Below, piece by piece: positions 22,328 to 34,189 of a stretch of DNA of 64,000 bases. Under the pieces are notes generated by a model. The model did not search any database. It saw only the letters and a list, made by a program, of their open reading frames with translations, and was not told the DNA's origin. Made by a program: the position numbers and the translations under genes. Source of the stretch: Halocaridina rubra (taxonomy: Eukaryota; Arthropoda; Malacostraca; Decapoda; Atyidae); assembly GCA_037179515.1 (NCBI GenBank), contig JAXCGZ010005708.1, forward strand, positions 1 through 64,000. The letters run 5' to 3'. Numbering within the stretch: the stretch's first letter is position 1; the number at the start of each line of letters is the position of its first letter.

Positions 22328-23045
22328 CTAAATCTGCATAAAAAAAGTTGGGGGTTCCGCTTCGTTTTTGTCATTTTTTTAAGTCTTTACAGGTACTTAA
22401 AATCTATAAAGGTCTTATTCATCCCTTCTTAGAATACTGCTCACACATCTGAGATGCTTCTTCTCATACTTATCTCCTTGACAGGGTTGAATCTAAGACA
22501 GTCAGTCTCATTAATGACACTTTTCTTACTTCTAATCTGGATTCTCTTTCTCTTCACCACAAGGTATCATCCATTTTCTATCACTACTACTTCAATTGCT
22601 GCTCTGATGAGTTGGCGAGCTGCACCTCTCCACCACTGCCTAGACTGCGTAACACTCGCCAAGTGGCCTCATCTCACAGGTACAGTGTGGAGCTTTGTAG
22701 CTAGTAGACTGGTTGGTGCAGTGAAGGCTTCTTCCCATCTACCTCCAGACATTGGAACTCTCTTCCTCCTTCTGTGTTTCCCATATCTTATAACCTATCT
22801 TCCTTCAAAAAGCAGACCTCTCGTAATCTCAGGGCCTAATCCTACCACATCTCTAGGTCTTCAGTACTTTGACTACTGGTATTGCTTCAGTCTGTCCTTT
22901 TCCTTTGTGTATCATTGCCTCATCTGAGCCTTGTTCATGACCTTTTTCTTTTCCTTCGTCTTAGTGTTTTCTATGTCCCCAGGCCTTTAATTGATGAGGG
23001 CAGTTTTTTTTGCCTGTCCCGTTGTCATACTCATAACAAAAAAAT
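22328..23045 (+). mobile_element. BS-like LINE, 3' part
   Basis: The continuation of the LINE interrupted at 15544. In mixed frames it encodes the C-terminal region: LKIYKGLIHPFLEYCSH, a LINDTFLTSNLDSLSLHH block, RLRNTRQVASSHRYSVEL and SSHLPPDIGTLFLPSVFP. The coding end is near 22880 and a short 3' region with TTTTTTTTGCCTGTCCCGTT runs to an A-rich end near 23045. Homology to the usual LINE C-terminus across the hAT target duplication confirms that both parts were once one element. Confidence 0.85.
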
Positions 23046-23274
23046 ACTTATTAGAAATTAAAACTGGTGTATACAGAAAAAATTACAATAAAGCTGAGCA
23101 CACTTCCCTTTACAACTCATTAGCAAAATGGTTTGGCTAAACCATACTTCGACTTCTGTACCCTCAACTAATCTAACCTTCAATAACGTTACTAAACAAG
23201 ATAAGGATTAATACACTATTAGGTTAGGAAAGGTTTGGTTAAACTACAAATATCCAAGGGACCAAATATAAATG
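23046..23274. other. Unrecognised spacer
   Basis: Nothing recognised between the LINE tail and the next DNA transposon. Confidence 0.5.
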
Positions 23275-23384
23275 CAGGGGTTCTCGGTTTAGATGTCCTC
23301 GAGTTACAATGCTATGTCCTTACAAAGATGCCCCGATATATTATTTATAAATCATTTTTTCAACCTACATGATTTGCATCATCG

Positions 23385-23805
23385 GTACAAACGTCTTGCG
23401 CTGAACAGCTTTTAGAGCATGGCGGACGAATCTTCGTCACACAGCACTGTTGTGCGTGTATATATCAGGTTCACGTTTTTATTTGTTTATGTATTTGGTT
23501 CAGTTAAGGACCAACATTGAATTTATTAACAAAATTACCAAATACATAGTCGTAAATACGGTCTTCATGCAAAACAGTTTGCTGAGCGTGGCGGATGAAT
23601 ATGCCGTTACGAGGCATTGTTGTACATGTATATATCAATCAAGTTAATGGCTTTATTAATTTATTTGTTTATGTATTTGATTATATGAAGGACACTACTT
23701 TGAATTTATTTACAAAATTCCCCATTACATTGTCATAAATACGATAATTATGCAGAACAGTCTGTTAACCGTGGCAAAAGATTACGTTGTCACACGGTAT
23801 TAGAC
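23385..23805 (+). repeat. Three diverged units of about 180 bp
   Basis: Units share landmarks in the same order: a GTGGCGGATGAAT-like box, GTGTATATATCA or TGTATATATCAATCA, TTTGTTTATGTATTTG, TTGAATTTATT(A/T)ACAAAATT, and a TCATAAATACG-like box followed by a CAGAACAGT-like box. They lie just inside the left terminus of the second Tigger-like element. Confidence 0.75.
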
Positions 23806-24264
23806 ATCGGAAGAATCATCCCCCAGTTCCTGCTCGTACGCCACATTGTTTTTGTGCTCATCTGCTGGGGTTAAGACATTCGACAGTGGCAAAAATGGCA
23901 AGGTTTTACACATTTGTATATATCTATATATATTTTATATATAGTGTTCAGTATAGACTTTGGTATATATTTGATGGGTAATGCAATAAATGTCGATATC
24001 ATGTTGAAGAAGACAAGGATGACTTGAACTTGATAGCACATCCAAACCATGCTATCACAAACCGTGATGATATTCTTGTAAAAGAAAATAGCCAATTCCA
24101 GCAAACCGTCTGTTTTAGACTTTGGTATATATCTGATGTGTGATGCTTTAATGAAGATATCTTGTTGAAGACATGGTTGAAGTGAACTTGATGGCATTGC
24201 CAAACCATCCTTTCATAAACCGTGAGAGTAATTCTTGTAAAAGATGGGAGTTAATGATTTAACA

Positions 24265-24400
24265 TAGCTGCTGGAATCTCATGGAGAGGTGTTATCTGCT
24301 GAGGACCTCATTCAACTAGAGAAGCATATAAATGAAGAAGAGGAAGAAATGCCAACCCTAGAGCCCGAGAATACTGGAGTAAAGGTAAGCAATACTGTAA
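24265..24400 (+). pseudogene. Tigger-like transposase C-terminus remnant
   Basis: A short frame includes LSAEDLIQLEKHINEEEEEM, matching the acidic region near the end of Tigger-type transposases (compare DVNELIDCHSQPL...EEEEE in copy A). No catalytic residues remain. It identifies the 23275-24491 element as Tigger-like. Confidence 0.55.
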
Positions 24401-24543
24401 TGTATACTTATTTAGGTGTTCAGACTTACGCTGAAAATCGAGTTACGAACGTTTCTGGAATAGTACTCAAAAGTAAGTCGAGGACCACCTGTAGTTACCT
24501 AAACATTTAATGACTTAGTTTTACTAATCGATAAGCTCCTACG

Positions 24544-24549
24544 ATAATA

Positions 24550-24586
<37 letters not shown>

Positions 24587-24594
24587 TAATAGTA

Positions 24595-24670
<76 letters not shown>
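24544..24670 (+). repeat. (AAT)n microsatellite
   Basis: A nearly pure AAT array with occasional AGT variants. The open frame on the minus strand here is low complexity and not a gene. The stretch from 24671 to 25049 holds no recognised feature apart from a short C run near 24921. Confidence 0.9.
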
Positions 24671-24671
<1 letters not shown>

Positions 24672-25049
24672 GGCCACAGACGACTTAGAACATTTAAGGT
24701 AAAAATTGTCATTTAAGAAGATCGGTAACTTCACAACGCTGCGTCATTATCTCTTCTACCTCATTTAATTATACTGTACATGAAGGATAAATATGAGCTT
24801 ACATTTATTTGTAATAATACTTCAAGAACTTCCTCTCCGTTGACAGCATCTCTCGTCTTCGTCTTCTTCTTCTTGTTCCGGTATTGTAGAACACGAAGCT
24901 CGGTCTGCTCGTTGGTTCTCCCCCCCCCCCCACAATATAAAACAGTTCAAAGGAAAGCAACTATGAACAAGAAACTTGTGACTCTAAAACTCTGCCTAAC
25001 ATTAAAATATATATCATTATAGCGAAAGCTAGTGTACACTGTTTCTGCA

Positions 25050-25479
25050 TATCATTTGGGCCACCAAAGCTCTCTCTCTCTCTCTCTGCGTATCAATAAC
25101 ATCAACACCAGATATCAGAATTCTTGTTTCGTGCCCAGAACTTCCACTGCTATTGGGGCAAGAGCCTTAAATGTAATGGGCCCGAGACTTTGGAACTCTT
25201 TACCGGCAAACTTAAGAAGCTGCCATACCCTCTTTTAAATCTCATCTTTTAAATCACCTACTCAATAAGTGATTTTAGTCTCATAATTATCATCGCATAG
25301 GGTAGACGAAGTGTGCGTATAGTTGTTTTAATGTGTAAATATTTTCATTATGTGCTTTGCAAATTTTGTGGGGCCTATCTGGGTACCAGAGAGGAATTTC
25401 TGTTCACTGCTACATTTTGACATTTTACATGTGTAAATAGAGTAATTATCATGTAATAGCCATTTTTGATGGAATAAAG

Positions 25480-25516
<37 letters not shown>
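25050..25516 (+). mobile_element. LINE 3'-end fragment with (TC)n tail
   Basis: The frame at 25085-25238 reads RYQNSCFVPRTSTAIGARAL and MGPRLWNSLPANLRS, a conserved C-terminal block of jockey/CR1-type LINEs. About 230 bp of 3' untranslated sequence follows, ending TGGAATAAAGTCTTC and a (TC)n run at 25481-25515. A second (TC)n run lies at the 5' edge (25072-25088). The clade is uncertain. Confidence 0.7.
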
Positions 25517-25518
<2 letters not shown>

Positions 25519-25576
25519 AGCATCCGTATTTACCAAATTGATATTCATATATCCTTTAGCACGTATTTACGTATTT

Positions 25577-26850
25577 GTGCTTCGGGAATGAGCCCCATGC
25601 TCGTAACAGCCAGGCTCCTGGTCGGTTTTATATTTTCACTCACGAACATGTTATAGATATTCTTAAAACTATGAATGCATTTAGCATTTACCGTTTCCTT
25701 GCTTATCGAATTCCAATTCCCAACTATTCTCACACTAAAACAAGAAAATTTTCTTACATTCAGCATATTAATTATGAAGCTTAAAACTATGACCTTTAGT
25801 TCTAAAGAGCTATCCATATAAGATATCGCTCCTTAGTAACCTTGTCAACCCATGGAGTAATTTAAGAACCGCCCTATCATCCCTCTCTTCCTTCTAGCTA
25901 CGAGTTGGGTTAAGTCCTACCTCTTTATTCTCTCATACTGATTGAAAACGCATCTCTCTCACCAGTTTCGTGGGATGTCTATGAATATTCTCCATTTTTT
26001 TTCTTTAAGTGTGGACTCCAAGAGTGCTGATGCTAAAGCTTAGACCTCATGTAAATCATGTAAATATTTCTTTGTCCATATGTCTGAAGATCACCCGTAT
26101 TTTTACATGGAAAGAATATGTTATTTTTACTATTCCATTTACATGCATTCCAAGAGACAAGATTACCAAAGCATTTATTCCAAAATCTCTTGTTTTTTCA
26201 TAAATTCTTGAGGTTCTTCTCCTATTGACTATTCAAATATAGGTCTTTTTGCAATATTGCCCATTCCACTTAATTTAAATTTTGATATACTGAATCTCAA
26301 CAGCCACTTGTCTGAACACTCATAAATACTATTTAGATCTTCCTTAAGTTTTCTATAAATCATTTTGTTTTTCACTCTCTTCACAACCTTTGCATCTTCT
26401 GCACTCATTTTGCAAGCTTTAGATCATCTGAAAATATTTTTAAATATGATATACTGACTCCAGGATATCAATTACATATGTTTGGAATAGAAGTAGCCTC
26501 AAACTGATCTTGTAGTGTGAGACACTGCATGTCTCACTCTGCATTTGTGCTCCCTTCATTCTAAATAAGTGTTTATCCTTTCCCAGACATATTTCCTGCT
26601 CTTGCCACTACTTGCAGCTTCTTACCATGTCTCCCATGTGGGACTGTTTCCAATGCGCTTTGAACATCTAAGATATGAAATATTACCCAACCCTCTCTTT
26701 AGTGTAAGATAAGGCTTACTTCATCATAAAATTCTAGTAATGTTAAACCTGTCTTCTTTGAAGTCATGTAATGTCACTGGCAAGGGACTGAAGGACCCCA
26801 AGTGAAATCAAGTGTGTTTTCTGAAAATAGTTTCTCCAAATGTGCATATC
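25577..26850 (-). mobile_element. CR1-like LINE, copy 1, 5' truncated and decayed
   Basis: On the minus strand the 3' end (GGGCTC and CCCGAAGC near 25577) and C-terminal coding region align with the copy at 36927-39452. The frame at 25817-25545 contains FSVRIVGNWNSISKETVNAK and HSFK. Further upstream the RT is heavily mutated; the FADD region near 26420 is barely recognisable. The element ends within the N-terminal RT near 26850. The next 170 bases hold nothing recognised. Confidence 0.8.
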
Positions 26851-27035
26851 CTTAAATGCAAATAACCTAAAAGATGCCAGTAAAAAGTACAAGTTCTAAT
26901 AAGAAAAACTCTACGCACACTAGATTTTAAATATCTTATAAAGCATAGTAATATTTTTCTATATACTATCAGACGCATTAGCAAAATGAAACTAAAAATA
27001 TGCGTATTATACTGTAATAATATTACTGATTCAAT

Positions 27036-27239
27036 GGATTGGATGGATTCGGTTTTACGTCACGAACTCCCTTTTCTACTAAGGGCTAGGACGGTTGTCT
27101 TCTTACGAAGGACCTGTTTTGGCAGATGTAATCGTTACCCTGAGCATATGCCCTTACTAACCTTAGTCCGTGACAGGGCGCGAACCCTCGCCCTGCCGCC
27201 TCAGAGTCGCAGACGCTACCATTTTGCCACGGAAACTAC
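27036..27239 (-). mobile_element. tRNA-derived SINE with perfect 17-bp target duplication
   Basis: The element is flanked by the identical 17-mer AATATTACTGATTCAAT at 27019-27035 and 27240-27256. On the minus strand its head reads TGGCAAAATGGTAGCGTCTG (A box, 27215-27229) and GGTTCGCGCCC (B box, 27176-27186), spaced as in a tRNA gene, so RNA polymerase III would transcribe it. The body continues about 130 bp to a short tail with ATCCATCCAATCC. It is inserted beside the 3' end of CR1 copy 2. LINE machinery must supply reverse transcription. The parent tRNA could not be identified. Confidence 0.9.
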
Positions 27240-27299
27240 AATATTACTGATTCAATATAGTTACCTAATTGTAATTGCCAAATTGTGCTTACGGGAAAT

Positions 27300-30100
27300 A
27301 GTCCAATGCTCGTAACTCCCCGTCTCCTGGATTGTTCTATTTTTGTACTTATCTATACTCATCATATTTGTCCTTGCTACTGTGTATTGAGTTAGCATTA
27401 ACTATCTCCTCGCTTAGCCGATTCCAATCATCAACTGCTCTTACACTACAAAAAAATAAAAAAAAAATAAAAAAAAAACCTACTTCTTTACATCTTGCAA
27501 ATAATATTTCTTACGAAGCTTCAAACTATGGCCTCTAGTTCTAGAGCCACCCATATCAAAATATCGATCCCTATCCACTCCGTCATAACCCTAAAGTAGT
27601 TTAAAAACCGTCACCATATCCCCCTTATTCTTCTAGCTTCGAGTCTAATTCCCTCACCCTCTTCTCATAACTGAGATTGTGTACTTCTGGCACCAGTTTC
27701 GTGACATGTCTTTGAACTTTTTCTAGTTAATATATGCTTTTTCAAGTGTGGATTCCAAAAGGGGACTGCATATTCAAGCTTTGGCCTCACGTAGGTTAAA
27801 TAAATATTTCTGAATATTTCCTTGTCCATGTGCCTGAAGGCTACCCTTACATCTGTTAAGAAAGCATGTTTCCCTTGCTATGTCATTTATATGCACATCT
27901 GGAGACAAATTTGCCAACATGTTTACTCCTAGATTCCTCTCATTCTTTGTCTCTTGAAGTTCTGCTCCTGATATTGAGTATTCAAGCTTGGACCTTCTTG
28001 CACTTGTACCCATTCTCATTACTTATATTTAAAAGTACTGAATTTCATTAACCACTTTCTGACCACTCATGCAGACTATTTTGGTCTTCCTAAAGTTTAC
28101 TACCATTGTTCCCGTTTCTAACTTTCTTCACAATCTTTGCATCATCTGCAAACATATTCATGAATGAATTTACAGACTCTGGTAGGTCATTTACATATAC
28201 AAGCAACAAAAGTGGCCATAAAACTGAACCCTGTGGAACCCCACTACCAACCATTCTCCATTCAGACACTGAGTGTTTTACTGTAACCCTCTGTTCCCTT
28301 CCTTCTAAGTAAGATTTTATCCATTCCAAGACATTTCCACATATTCTTGCCATTGCTTACAGCTTCCTAATAAGTCTCCCATGTGAGAAAATATCAAATG
28401 CCTTCTGGAAGTCTAGAAATATGCAATCTGCCCAGCCCTCTCTTTCCTGTAAGATTCGGATAGCCTCATATAAACTTCTAATAGGTTTGTTACTGTTGAT
28501 CTACCTTCTCTGAAGGACTCCAAGTGAAGAGAGATGTGTTTTCTTAGTATTTCTCCATAACTTTGCAAACTATGCTAGTCAAGGAAACAGGTCTATAATT
28601 TAGAGCTGTATCCCTCTTCCCCTTTTTAAAGATAGGTACCTTGTTTGCTTGTTTCCAGAATCTTGGAATCTCCCCTGATTCCACCGACTTTTCAGATATG
28701 ATACATAGTGTTGCTGATATTATTTTAGCACATGTCTAAAGTACATAAGGAGATTTATCATGAGGACCTGTAGCTTTATGGGCATCTAACTCCATCAACG
28801 CTTTGCATACCTCTCTGGCTGAAAAGATGATGTTCTCTAATACCGGCCCATGAGCTCCCATCTCTGCAATCTGAAGGGGTGGGGTATATTCTGCTATAAA
28901 TACTAACTGAAACTCCTTGTTCAATTCTTCGCAGATCTTTTCCTCCGTCTCAGTGATGCTGCCATCTGCTCTCTTTAGCTTTAAAACCTGTTGTTTGACC
29001 TTCAGTTTACCTCTAATGAAGCTGTGGAAAAATTTGAGATTCTCTTTAGCCTTCCTGGTGATATCTCTTTCATAGTCTCTCTCTACTGCTCTTCTTTTAC
29101 TTAGGTAATCATTTCTTGCTCTTTTATAAGTGTGCTAGGCATTTACACTTTTTCTCCTATACCTTTTGCCACATATGTCTCTCCACTCCTAAGCTCTCTT
29201 ACATTCATTATTGAACCATTTCTCTCTGGCATGAATAACTCCTATTTTGGTGGAAGGTATGCAACACTCTACTATCTTCCTATACTCCTCACAAAAAATC
29301 TCGTACATTTCTTGTACAGTTTGTTGTTAAATAAGGTCCTCCAGTCAATAAGTGCAAAAAGCTCATTAATTTTTATGTAATCTCCTTTCGGATAGGTCCT
29401 CCTTGTGTCCTCAGTGCCTCTACTTTCAGGCAAAAAATCTTCGATAACATATTCCATCAATAACACACAATGGTCACTTTTTCTAAGTGGTGGTTCATAT
29501 TCAATTTTTTCAATATCTAACACATTATCTGTGAATACTATATCAAGTAGCAATGGCTCATCCCCACCCCTGATCCAAGTTGCTTCCAGTACATGTTGGT
29601 GTATGAAATTCCCTAGTACACGCAATCTAGGAATTTTACCCCAAATGAGTCCTCCCCACTGTGTGAGTCAAGATTTATCCAAACTATCTCTCTAAGATTA
29701 AAATCTCCCATAATCAAATTCCTACTTTTTCTCTCCCGTGCAATGATAACAAGTAAGTTTATGACATCAATAGTACCTATATGACTTTCCTCATAAACTT
29801 CTAGCCTATGTTGGCTCCTTGATGAAATATATACAACAGTTATTATAATGCTCTCTGACCCAGTATTTATTCGAGCAACAAGGAATTCCTTGAATTTACC
29901 TTCTACAGCAAAGTATATATCTTCAACCTAAAGTCTTTCACCTATGAGCAGTGCTATCCCTCCACCAGTCCTCTCAGATCTTTCTACCCTTAATATTCTG
30001 AAGACCTAAGGAAAAACTGTGACACTGCTTATGTGATCACTTAAGTTAGCCTCTGTAACTGCCACTATATCTGCCTTACTGTTGCAAATCCTATCCTTTA
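27300..30100 (-). pseudogene. CR1-like endonuclease-RT remnant (copy 2)
   Basis: Recognisable pieces on the minus strand are the endonuclease C-terminus (29625-29272: EATWIRGGDEPLLLDIVFTD and KSDHCVLLMEYVIED), the linker (28924-28736: ALMELDAHKATGPHD), RT (28353-28090: SGVPQGSVLWPLLLLVYVND and FADDAKIVKK, keeping the FADD box), and the C-terminal region (28019-27774: LEYSISGAELQETKNERNLG). The frame is broken between each piece. Confidence 0.9.
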
Positions 30101-30126
30101 ATTCTACTGCCTTACCAGCTACCCCA

Positions 30127-30850
30127 TCAGCATTTGTGTACAGTAGTCTTAATAACCGGAACAAGTTGGAGTCTTAATGAGGCCATATCCCCTGATCTTC
30201 TGTCATTATCTCCTTTATCTCCCCCTTGTCTTGAAGAACTCTGAAATAAAAATTTTCTCTTCTTCATTATTCCGTCATTTAACCTTCTAGCCTCTTGCAC
30301 GAAGTTTTTGGTCCTTTCCATCTCTTCCTGCATTCTGTATGTTCTAATGAACGTTGTTTTTAATTCTTGAAGGTCTTTTAGTTTTTCCCTCATCAATATT
30401 TCTCTACATGTGTCCCCTTTCTCAAAGGTTACTTTCATTGGTCTTGCCTTTTCCTCCCTAGAAAATTTACCCCACACAGTGGGGAGGACTCATTCGGGGG
30501 AAGATTCATAGACTGCGTACAAGGGAATTTCATACACCAATATTTTCTGGACCACATACTACTCCAAGCTTCCTTATCAGGTCTAAAACCCTAGCTTTAT
30601 TTTGTTCAACTCTCCCCTGCCATGTTGACTCCTGGGATTCACTTATGCCTGAGGTTTCCACTGTCTTTTCTTAATCAAGTGCCTGTTTATTTAGTGAATG
30701 AGCACTTTCCTTCAAAATTTCTTTAATTTTTTCTATTATTGTTTTTTATAGTCAAGCACTTGTAAGATTTCCAGTGCCACCACTCTCACAGTCTCTTTTA
30801 TTGATGGACAGATGCATACAAAGTGGTGATTGCACTCTAAATCTTCCATA
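30127..30850 (-). pseudogene. CR1-like ORF1 remnant (copy 2)
   Basis: 30477-30127 reads MWGKFSREEKARPMKVTF, then YRMQEEMERTKNFVQEARRL, a charged coiled-coil-like region that matches the ORF1 C-terminus at 48960-49138. Beyond the inverted insert, 30640-30541 continues with STWQGRVEQNKARVLDLIRK and VVCGPEN. ORF1 proteins of CR1 elements bind element RNA as nucleic-acid chaperones. The far upstream part is decayed. Confidence 0.7.
30473..30540 (+). other. Inverted 68-bp piece of CR1 endonuclease inside CR1 ORF1
   Basis: The plus strand here reads CACACAGTGGGGAGGACTCA to CATACACCAA, the endonuclease segment that lies in normal minus orientation at about 29600-29670 of the same element. Two variants (GGGGAGG and TTCATACACC) are shared with that cis copy but not with the copies at 37018 and 49622. 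It looks like a templated or inverted insertion. Confidence 0.75.
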
Positions 30851-32756
30851 CAACAACTGAATTATCCTTAAGAATTCTCTTGCACGGGATATTGTACAAT
30901 GGCACCATCATTCACATTTTACATTAGGAATAGCAAAAAAGTTCATTATGATTGTACATGTATATACCTTCACAGTTGTGATGTCGGCAATAAGATGAGC
31001 AACCCCACAAGATGCGTAGCTCATTATCAAACACTGATACCTCTTTCAAGAAATCAGTAGCATTTGAAAGCCCTAAGGAATATTTCTGTATTGTATATCA
31101 ATACAAGACTATTGTTCACTTTTCTTAGTAAAAAATATGTATTACAAGGGAAGCAAGGTACAACGAAGATTACTCCGAGTCTCAATATGATAAAGAAAGT
31201 GAAGGAGAAAATATTCCACTTTCTCTGGGACACCACAATTCATATGATTTAGTTCTTGTATAATACATAAAAGGTGCATATAAGCTCAAAAGCTACAGTG
31301 CCAAAAATGTAAATGTGCATAATTGACCTCTAACTTGCAGTTCCAGAATTCCATCCATAGCCACAAATGCCTTTTATATTTGGGATAACCCAAGGATACT
31401 AGATGACAATTAGCATACCACTCTGAAGACAAATATTAAAAGAATCCATATTCTAGAACAAATAAGATGTCACTCACATACGGGACGAGTGAAAAGTCTC
31501 CTTAGCATATTGATTACCTGCCTCCTTACCATTGATATCACAATGGGAATGACTCCACTATTATAAAATGCTAATACCAAATAGCTGAAGATAAAATAAT
31601 ACCTGTAAGCAATTATAGATCAGAAACCTAAAAATGGCTACATTAGAATCAACACTATGGAAAACTGATGAGGATGGACAGAAATCAAAGGTAAATTGGG
31701 TGATTTCTCCTATAGCACATATTTCAACAGCTAAATCTGAGTAATAATCCGGAAGCCTCCAGCCAGTATAAGTAAATGAATGGATAAAAACTTCTTATCT
31801 CATTCAATAGATATCAGTGTGAGAAAATTTGAAACACCACACTAAATTAGAAAAGATGTAGAAAATCTCTAACGCATTGTAATAGTAGACAAGGATTGAA
31901 GTTTGTGATATTTTACATTCTTAGGCCAGTGTCACAGTATGTGGCAGCACAATCCCAGTCCTCACAACCAGAGTGATAGAATTGTTGTGGGAGAAATTTA
32001 CGAAGGGAGGATTCTCATTCCCCAGCCTCCTCTGTTCCACTGAATTTACTTCACAACATACAGGGGAACATGAATGTGATATTCTGGGAGGTAAAGAACT
32101 CATAAGTATGCTTGGATTGAAGTACTATACATGCACAGGGAGGAAGCAAAGTAGCTGCCACAAAGAAAGCTCAGTAACACTGAGTTCCAAACACTAATTT
32201 GCCCTCCTTATGGGTTAAATCCTCAGACTCACTGAAATTCAACTAATGTTGCAGCAATGAAGCTAATACTAATTTTTATATGTCACTGAATTTACATCTT
32301 ATGACAGAATAAACACAATTTGTGAATACTATAGTTGTAGGATAAAAAATGAACACCGCTGGTAGAGAAATAGCTGCATAGATGTTGTTGAGTTTCATAT
32401 GATCAATTGACGAAAGATAATTATATGCAGTCTGGAAGATATGGATAAGTGATACGAGCGTTAACAAAACACAACTTTATTATGCAACAGGTAAAACGTG
32501 ACTAACTACTGGGAAGTGTGGAAGGCATTAAAACATACATTAGGGAAAGATTATCATACAGGATATTGCACCCCTTCATCTCATCCCAGTATTATACATA
32601 TGCAAATATATAATAATCTTAAGCAAAAAAAAAACAAATAACGTTAATAATAACATATGGGGCAGATAATAAACAAACTATCAAACACTGACAAAGAGAA
32701 AAATAACGTAATATCAATGATAAAAAATACATTGAAGGCAAAAATATAATAGCAGA
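30851..32756. other. Sequence without recognisable gene
   Basis: About 1.9 kb of AT-rich sequence. Open frames (31054-31252, 31921-32197, 32276-32467) are short, overlap on both strands and have no recognised domain. No terminal repeat or microsatellite of note was seen. Confidence 0.6.
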
Positions 32757-32812
32757 TTAAGCATAGTCCTCATGCCAGTGAGGGGTTCTCCACTGCCATT
32801 GGGATCTGGTAC

Positions 32813-34120
32813 TCAGTTGGTGGGGGTGAGAAACAAGAACAGATGTGAGGGTGATCGAGTGACAGCTTGCTGATTTATGCTCGCACGAACTGACAGGGGT
32901 GTGGTGGGGGGCATCACCCCAACTTCTCGCAAGTGTTTGTGATTTCTTATGGATACTCTGCCGCTTCTGTCTAGCCTGACAATATATTGTAGATTTGGTC
33001 GTGCAGCCATAATGACCCCTGTTCTGTCCCACCGCTTTGAGGAGGGATCCTGTTGCCTAATGTGAGAGTCCAGTAGCAAAGTCTCTAGCTGGCGGATGAC
33101 TTGTCCAATAGGAAACTTAAGTGTGTCTCCAGCAAGGGCCATTTGAGGTTCTTGTTGACAGAGAGTGCAATACCAGTAGCTACTGACTTTGTAGTTTTGT
33201 TTCCCCATTGGTACGCAGTCTTTGAGCTGTCTCCCCATTGTCAATTGTTTTGGGGACATACGTATGTTCAGCAGCTATGTGTTTAGGTACTGGAGTAGAG
33301 CCTGGGATGCCCTCTCTGTTCCAATCTTCCATTAGCACCTGTATTCAAGCGAAGAATCCTCTTAGCTGACTCGACGGCGACTTTGACTCTGTCATTGGAC
33401 TGGCGATATTGTGTGTGGAAGATAGGCGGACTGAGAACCCCATCTCTTGAGAAAGGCTAGCATTTTCTCACTCCCCAGGTTAGTTCCACTGTCCGTTGAC
33501 AACTGCTCCAGTGCCCCTCACCAAGTGAAGAATCCTCGTAGCTTAGTGATGATTTTACTAGAGGAGGTACCACTGGGGAAGTGTTCAATCTCTAACCAAC
33601 CCGTGAATCTCTCCACATACACCAGGTACATGTCTCCCCCAAGCTGGAAGAGATCCATCACCATCTGTTGGAAGGGGTATTTGGGGGCCAGTAGTGTAAT
33701 TAGAGCCTCAGGCGGAGAAGAGGGTGTGTGGATGTTGCAGGAGATGCAAGTGGACCTGTAGTGCTACAGATCCCCTCCATTATGGGCCAATATACTGTCT
33801 GTCTGGCTCAAATGAGCATTGAGTCCAGTCCTTCTTACCTCCATGTAAGTTAGCTGCAGTGTCGTGATGGAGGGATTCTGGGATGACTATGCATATGCAG
33901 CCTTGCTCATAGGTGTACATGACCAAGTCCTGGGCCATGGCTAGTCTGTCTCTCATGCTATAGAAGGGGCAGAGACATGCTAATTCTGCACCTTTTGGGT
34001 GGGCCAATTGCCTGCTAATACTCTTGATATGAGTAGTGATAGACAGGGTCCTCCGCAGTTGCACTCAAGAGTGCATCCTCATCCATGATGATGCCATCTT
34101 CCTGAGTTAGTACCACAACA
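32813..34120 (-). pseudogene. gypsy-2 integrase remnant
   Basis: 34064-33780 holds the zinc-binding region (CPFYSMRDRLAMAQDLVMYT, CIVIPESLHHDTAANLHGGK). The core (33780-33290, frame-broken) includes GGDMYLVYVERFTGWLEIEH and LSTDSGTNLGSEKML, with the second catalytic aspartate. The C-terminal domain is well conserved at 33259-32860: DPSSKRWDRTGVIM and VRLDRSGRVSIRNHKHLR. Stops within the core exclude function. Confidence 0.88.
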
Positions 34121-34189
34121 GCAATGGCCGCAGGGCATGGTGGGCAGGTAACTTCCTTCACCAAGAGGAGGACCACAATGGGTATATGG

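Larger units (their letters stand above)
23275..24491 (+). mobile_element. Second Tigger-like family, non-autonomous copy
   Basis: The left edge begins CAGGGGTTCTCGGTTTAG and the right edge is the complement of CAGGTGGTCCTCGACTTAC; they are related inverted termini, distinct from the main Tigger family. TA follows the right end (24492-24493); the left flank is TG, probably a mutated TA. The interior has three units of about 180 bp (23385-23800) and a C-terminal transposase remnant. The layout, with 5' tandem units and a 3' coding end, mirrors the main family. Confidence 0.65.
27257..30850 (-). mobile_element. CR1-like LINE, copy 2, near full length but decayed
   Basis: The minus strand runs from ORF1 (about 30850-30127) through endonuclease (about 30100-29270) and RT (about 28900-28090) to the C-terminal domain and a 3' end with TACCTAATT units near 27260. 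It is the longest CR1 copy here. A 68-bp plus-strand piece of the element's own endonuclease interrupts ORF1 (30473-30540). Stops and shifts are numerous. Confidence 0.88.

Noticed and set aside
27170..27232. A tRNA gene on the minus strand
   Set aside because: A and B boxes are present, but no clean cloverleaf could be seen, and perfect 17-bp target duplications around a 204-bp unit show that it is a SINE.
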